Below, piece after piece: positions 60,914 through 64,000 of a DNA stretch of 64,000 bases; position 1 is the first letter of the stretch, and each line of letters opens with the position of its first letter. The stretch lies in NCBI RefSeq assembly GCF_904848665.1, contig NZ_CAJHCQ010000022.1, positions 62,001 to 126,000 of the forward strand. Direction: 5' to 3'. A program made the translations under genes and the position numbers. The notes under the pieces are model-generated. The model made no database searches. It had not been told where the DNA came from and saw only the letters and a list, made by a program, of their open reading frames with translations. This DNA is from Paraburkholderia hiiakae (GTDB taxonomy: Bacteria > Pseudomonadota > Gammaproteobacteria > Burkholderiales > Burkholderiaceae).

Positions 60914-61456
60914 TCAGGCAGCGATCTGCGACGCAAGCGCGTTGCGCCGCGTGCGTCCGGCCCGCGAGGGCGGCTGGCACAGCCCGCAGACGAAGCCGCG
61001 CTGCGGGTCGTGTGCGTGAGCCACGTAGCGGCCGCCGCAACGGCTGCACGGCGTCATCTGCAGGAGGCCCGAGGTGAAGTAGCGCACGAGCGTCCAGGCG
61101 CGGGTGAGGCTCAGCGCGGGCGTTTCGTCGTGGAGCCGCAGGTGCTCGAGATAGAGCCGGTAGCTCTTCACGATGGCGTGGATCGGCTCACAGCGCGCCT
61201 GGCGGTTCATGAACACGAACGTGTTGTAGAACAGCGAGGAATGGACATTGGGCTGCCAGGTCATGAACCAGTCGGTCGAAAACGGCAGCATGCCCTTGGG
61301 CGGCGACTCGCCCTTCACTTCCTTGTAGAGCCGGATGAGCCGGTCGCGCGAGAGCGAGGTCTCCGCTTCGAGCAACTGCAGGCGCGCGCCCAGCTCGATC
61401 AGCTCGATCGCCAGAGCGATCTCCTTTACCTCCTGCACCACACTCTTTGTCGCCAT
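60914..61456 (-). CDS. flhC: Flagellar master regulator subunit FlhC
   Basis: The 180-residue FlhC has the helical N-domain (KEIALAIELIELGARLQLLEAETSLSRDRLIRLYKEVKG). Four zinc-binding cysteines follow at 137, 140, 157 and 160 (TPCSRCGG and FVCGLCQ), the same positions as I recall for E. coli FlhC. With FlhD it forms the FlhD4C2 activator of class II flagellar promoters. It lies 105 bases after flhD. The ATG at 61456 has a weak ribosome site, so translation may depend on flhD. Confidence 0.96.
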   Translation of the reverse strand: MATKSVVQEVKEIALAIELIELGARLQLLEAETSLSRDRLIRLYKEVKGESPPKGMLPFSTDWFMTWQPNVHSSLFYNTFVFMNRQARCEPIHAIVKSYRLYLEHLRLHDETPALSLTRAWTLVRYFTSGLLQMTPCSRCGGRYVAHAHDPQRGFVCGLCQPPSRAGRTRRNALASQIAA

Positions 61457-61561
61457 AGACACCCGTTGGAAACCGCTAAGGAATACGCGTGGCCCCTGCC
61501 GCCGTTCGTGGCAGCAAGGGTGCAATACGCGGCCGCGCGCTGCGGCGCGGGGCGAAGCGGT

Positions 61562-61879
61562 TCAGCCGATCTGCTCGACGTCCTGGCCCGCCATGATGAT
61601 CGCCGAGTGGGTCAGCGCGGTTTTACCCTTGTCGGCAAGCGCGCTCAGGATGGTGTGGTCGTCGAACCGGAAGCGGCAAAGCAGCTGGTTCGAAGCGGCA
61701 AGCCGTACAGTCTGTGCGAAAGAGAGATTGGCGAGCACCTCGGCGGACTGCTCCGAGATGCCCATGCGGAACATGCCCGTCGGCTTGTCCTCACGTAAAA
61801 GACGTTGCGCGAGCAACAGGTACGACAGGTTCACTTCCTTGATCTCATTGAGCATGTCGCTGTGCGTCGTCGCGCTCAT
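61562..61879 (-). CDS. flhD: Flagellar master regulator subunit FlhD
   Basis: The 105-residue protein (MLNEIKEVNLSYLLLAQRLLREDKPTGMFRMGISEQSAEVLANLSFAQTVRLAASNQLLCRFRFDD) is a clear FlhD. It is the non-zinc partner of FlhC and head of the flagellar cascade. The ATG at 61879 follows a GGGGGAA site; an upstream in-frame start at 62011 is rejected. Confidence 0.97.
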   Translation of the reverse strand: MSATTHSDMLNEIKEVNLSYLLLAQRLLREDKPTGMFRMGISEQSAEVLANLSFAQTVRLAASNQLLCRFRFDDHTILSALADKGKTALTHSAIIMAGQDVEQIG

Positions 61880-62153
61880 GGATTCCCCCGAATCAAATCG
61901 CGGCGGCTGGTCAAACCGCCTGCGGAAAACGTTTGCTCGTTCAGATGCAACCCGAATGCGTCCAAACGGCCTGTTTATGGTCGTGGGTAATTGTGGCTGG
62001 GGCGGGAACAAATGGAAATCGGACGGATGCCGCGACGCGTTGCGAGAAAAACCTTCGCTAACGTGTAGGAATTTTTCTGACAGAGAGGCGGGACCAGCGG
62101 TGGGAGGCGGCGCACGTCATGTCATGCGCATAAGCTGCGGAATTGTCTGCCGA

Positions 62154-62181
62154 TTATAGGCTTTTTCATGGACGCGTCACG
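62154..62181 (-). promoter_or_regulatory. Candidate sigma-70 promoter of flhDC
   Basis: On the minus strand GTGACG (62176-62181), a 16-base spacer and a perfect TATAAT (62154-62159) form a sigma-70-like promoter. It would give flhDC a 5' leader of about 270 nt, room for regulator or small-RNA control. The divergent glycosyltransferase starts at 62486; no other gene is seen in 61880-62485. Confidence 0.55.
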
Positions 62182-62485
62182 CGCGGGTGCTAGCCGGCGA
62201 ACGCGCGGCCCAGCTCTGGCCCTCGCACCAACGCCTTGTGGCCCTTGCCCGAGCGTCTTGGGCACGCGGCTTGCGGAATGCGCGCCCAAGCCACGTCATG
62301 CTTTGCAATGGCCTCTTACATCTGCTGTATCCCGCTGTAACAACATTAAGCGTTTGCAAAACCGCGTGTATCGGGCCGCGAAATGGCCATAATCGAAGTC
62401 AGGGATAACCCGATACCGTAGTACCGCCGCAGTGCCGCATCACAGAGTTCGTTGCACACGCGGCTTTTTGCCAGGAGATCGAACA

Positions 62486-63550
62486 ATGCGAATCGCACAA
62501 ATTGCGCCACTTTATGAAGCCGTTCCGCCCAAGCTTTATGGCGGGACCGAGCGCGTCGTGTCCTATCTGACCGAAGCGCTGGTCGACCTCGGCCACGACG
62601 TGACGCTGTTCGCCAGCGGCGATTCGGTGACCTCGGCAAACCTCGAAGCCGCCTGGCCGCGCGCATTGCGCCTCGACCCGACGATCCGCGACGCCCTGGC
62701 GCCGCACATGGTGCTGCTCGAACGCGTGCGCCGCGTCGCACACGAATTCGACGTGCTGCACTTTCACCTCGACTACCTGCCGTTCCCGCTCTTCACGACC
62801 ATGGACACGCCGTTCGTCACGACGCTCCATGGCCGCCTCGACCTGCCGGAACTGCAACCGGTATTCGAGCAGTTCCCGAACGCACCCGTGATCTCGATTT
62901 CGGACTCGCAGCGCCAGCCGCTGCCGCAGGCTGCATGGCAGAACACGATCTATCACGGACTGCCAAAGAACCTGCTCACGCCGAAGGCCGACCGCAAGCC
63001 CGAGTACCTCGCGTTCCTCGGCCGGATCTGCCCGGAAAAGCGCGTGGATACGGCAATCAAGATCGCCGCGCTCACCGGCCTGCCGCTGAAGATCGCCGCC
63101 AAGGTCGACAAGGTCGACCAGGACTACTTCAAGACCGAAATCGAGCCGCTGCTGTCGCAGGCCCACGTGGAGTTCGTCGGCGAGATCAACGAAGAGCAGA
63201 AGCCCGCGTTCCTTTCGGGTGCGAAGGCGCTGCTGTTCCCGATCGACTGGTCCGAGCCGTTCGGCCTCGTGATGATCGAGGCCATGGCGTGCGGCACACC
63301 GGTGATCGCCTTCAATCGCGGTTCGGTGCCAGAAGTCATCGACCCGGGCGTGACAGGCTATGTCGTCGAGGACGTGCAAGGCGCCGTGGCCGCGCTTCAG
63401 AATATCGATTCGCTTTCGCGCGAGGCGATTCGCAACCAGTTCGAACACCGGTTCACGTCGCACATCATGGCCGGCAATTATGTCGACACTTATACGGCGC
63501 TCATCGAAGCCGCACAGCGTCCGGTACTGCGACGTGTCGCCGCCGGCTGA
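62486..63550 (+). CDS. Glycosyltransferase family 4 protein
   Basis: The 354-residue protein has the GT4 layout: an N-terminal MRIAQIAPLYEAVPPKLYGGTERVVSYL acceptor-side domain and a C-terminal donor domain with YLAFLGRICPEKRVDTAIK. The E-x7-E motif is EPFGLVMIEAMACGTPVIA (about 259). Such enzymes transfer sugars from nucleotide donors to polysaccharides or lipids. Neighbours give no pathway; a role in exopolysaccharide or surface glycan is a guess. The ATG at 62486 follows AGGAGA. Confidence 0.88.
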   Translation: MRIAQIAPLYEAVPPKLYGGTERVVSYLTEALVDLGHDVTLFASGDSVTSANLEAAWPRALRLDPTIRDALAPHMVLLERVRRVAHEFDVLHFHLDYLPFPLFTTMDTPFVTTLHGRLDLPELQPVFEQFPNAPVISISDSQRQPLPQAAWQNTIYHGLPKNLLTPKADRKPEYLAFLGRICPEKRVDTAIKIAALTGLPLKIAAKVDKVDQDYFKTEIEPLLSQAHVEFVGEINEEQKPAFLSGAKALLFPIDWSEPFGLVMIEAMACGTPVIAFNRGSVPEVIDPGVTGYVVEDVQGAVAALQNIDSLSREAIRNQFEHRFTSHIMAGNYVDTYTALIEAAQRPVLRRVAAG

Positions 63551-63654
63551 GTACGAAGCACTCCGATTTTCGCGATAAATCCAGACGAATAGACGATGTG
63601 AATCGTTTGCGAGTCGTGGAATAGCGCCATTACGCGTTGATTACAGACGACGCA

Positions 63655-63690
63655 CAAAAAAGAGCCGCATGAATCATGCGGCTCTTTTAT
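63655..63690. terminator. Bidirectional intrinsic terminator
   Basis: An A-run, an 11-base arm (63662-63672), one loop base and its complement (63674-63684) followed by TTTT form a strong terminator. It serves both the glycosyltransferase and the convergent H-NS-like gene. Confidence 0.92.
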
Positions 63691-63739
63691 TGCATTTGCG
63701 GTTGCGGCGGTATGGCGGCGGGTTCGTTCCTCGCCGGCC

Positions 63740-64000
63740 TCAGGCGATCAGGTAGCGTTCGCGGTTCTTGCCCGCGATCCACTTGGGCGGCTTGCCGCGC
63801 CCGCTCCAGGTCGCGCCGGACTTGGGGTCCTGATAGCGCGCGGGCAGCGGCGCCTTTTTCGGCGGACGCCCACGGCGCGCGGCCTCGGCAAAGCCCAGGT
63901 CCTGGGCGGAAAGGCCGTACTCGGCGATCTTTTCCCTGATCGTGGCGATGACGTCCGCGATCTCCGTGCGCCGCGCTTCTTCGGCCTGAGCCTGGAGTTT
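63740..64000 (-). CDS. H-NS family nucleoid protein (5' end outside window)
   Basis: The visible 86 C-terminal residues run from KLQAQAEEARRTEIADVIATIRE to a stop at 63740. They include a coiled-coil end and the H-NS DNA-binding loop TWSGRGKPPKWI, as in the short H-NS/MvaT-like proteins common in Burkholderia. A Lys/Pro-rich AT-hook-like segment (RRGRPPKKA) lies between. Such proteins silence AT-rich DNA and could act on the nearby flhDC promoter, which is speculative. The N-terminus is missing. Confidence 0.9.
   Translation of the reverse strand, partial: KLQAQAEEARRTEIADVIATIREKIAEYGLSAQDLGFAEAARRGRPPKKAPLPARYQDPKSGATWSGRGKPPKWIAGKNRERYLIA

Noticed and set aside
62389..62394. CATAAT as -10 of the glycosyltransferase promoter
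   Set aside because: No acceptable -35 hexamer at 16-18 bases upstream.
1..64000. CRISPR arrays, tRNA, rRNA, insertion sequences, prophage attachment sites
   Set aside because: None seen: no regularly spaced repeats, no cloverleaf, no transposase or integrase gene.

Overview
The window is GC-rich DNA with long, tightly packed genes. It carries almost the whole flagellar and chemotaxis gene set of a motile betaproteobacterium. Gene content and order (flhDC-motAB-che with cheD, flhBA-flhF-flhG-fliA, a second fliK with an fhlB-like gene next to fliST, Burkholderia-type DUF2844/DUF3443 genes, aidB) suggest a member of the Burkholderiaceae such as Paraburkholderia, Caballeronia or Trinickia. No rRNA, tRNA, CRISPR array or insertion sequence was seen.

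Layout. Positions 1-6940 are not flagellar: a truncated DUF937 membrane protein, a GMC oxidoreductase broken by a 2-base frameshift, an AidB-type acyl-CoA dehydrogenase behind an unexplained three-hairpin leader, and a coniferyl-type aldehyde dehydrogenase. From 6918 to 10200 (minus) lie fhlB-like, a second fliK, fliT, fliS and fliE. Plus-strand fliFGHIJK (10488-17677) and fliLMNOPQR (17957-22559) encode the MS ring, export ATPase, C ring and export gate, and end at a strong bidirectional terminator. On the minus strand follow flgL/flgK, the PilZ brake ycgR, and rod, hook and ring genes flgJ to flgB. The divergent flgA and flgMN are on the plus strand. A tacA/tacT-like toxin-antitoxin pair (37584-38364) interrupts the flagellar genes. 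Then on the minus strand come fliA, flhG, flhF, flhA, flhB, a pair of exported proteins (DUF3443 and DUF2844), the chemotaxis-motor operon motA-motB-cheY-cheA-cheW-mcp-cheR-cheD-cheB-cheY-cheZ, and the master regulator flhDC. The right end has a family-4 glycosyltransferase and the 3' part of an H-NS-like gene.

Regulation can be partly read from the sequence. Dyads resembling the enterobacterial FlhD4C2 box occur upstream of fliE/fliF, fliL, flgB/flgA and, more weakly, flhB. Five FliA (sigma-28) promoters of the form TAAAGTTT-N11/12-GCCGATAA stand before fliS, flgK, ycgR, flgM and motA. flhDC itself has a sigma-70-like promoter with a leader of about 270 nt. This is the standard three-tier cascade: flhDC, then structural genes and fliA, then sigma-28 targets, with FlgM as anti-sigma factor. 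Flagellin (fliC) and the cap (fliD) are not in the window, although their chaperones FliS and FliT are.

The least explained item is the DUF3443 lipoprotein at 46654-47949. It shows the landmarks of a pepsin-like aspartic peptidase (two D-T/S-x-S motifs 202 residues apart, a flap-like tyrosine, an ILGIG segment) and is paired with a small secreted DUF2844 protein.
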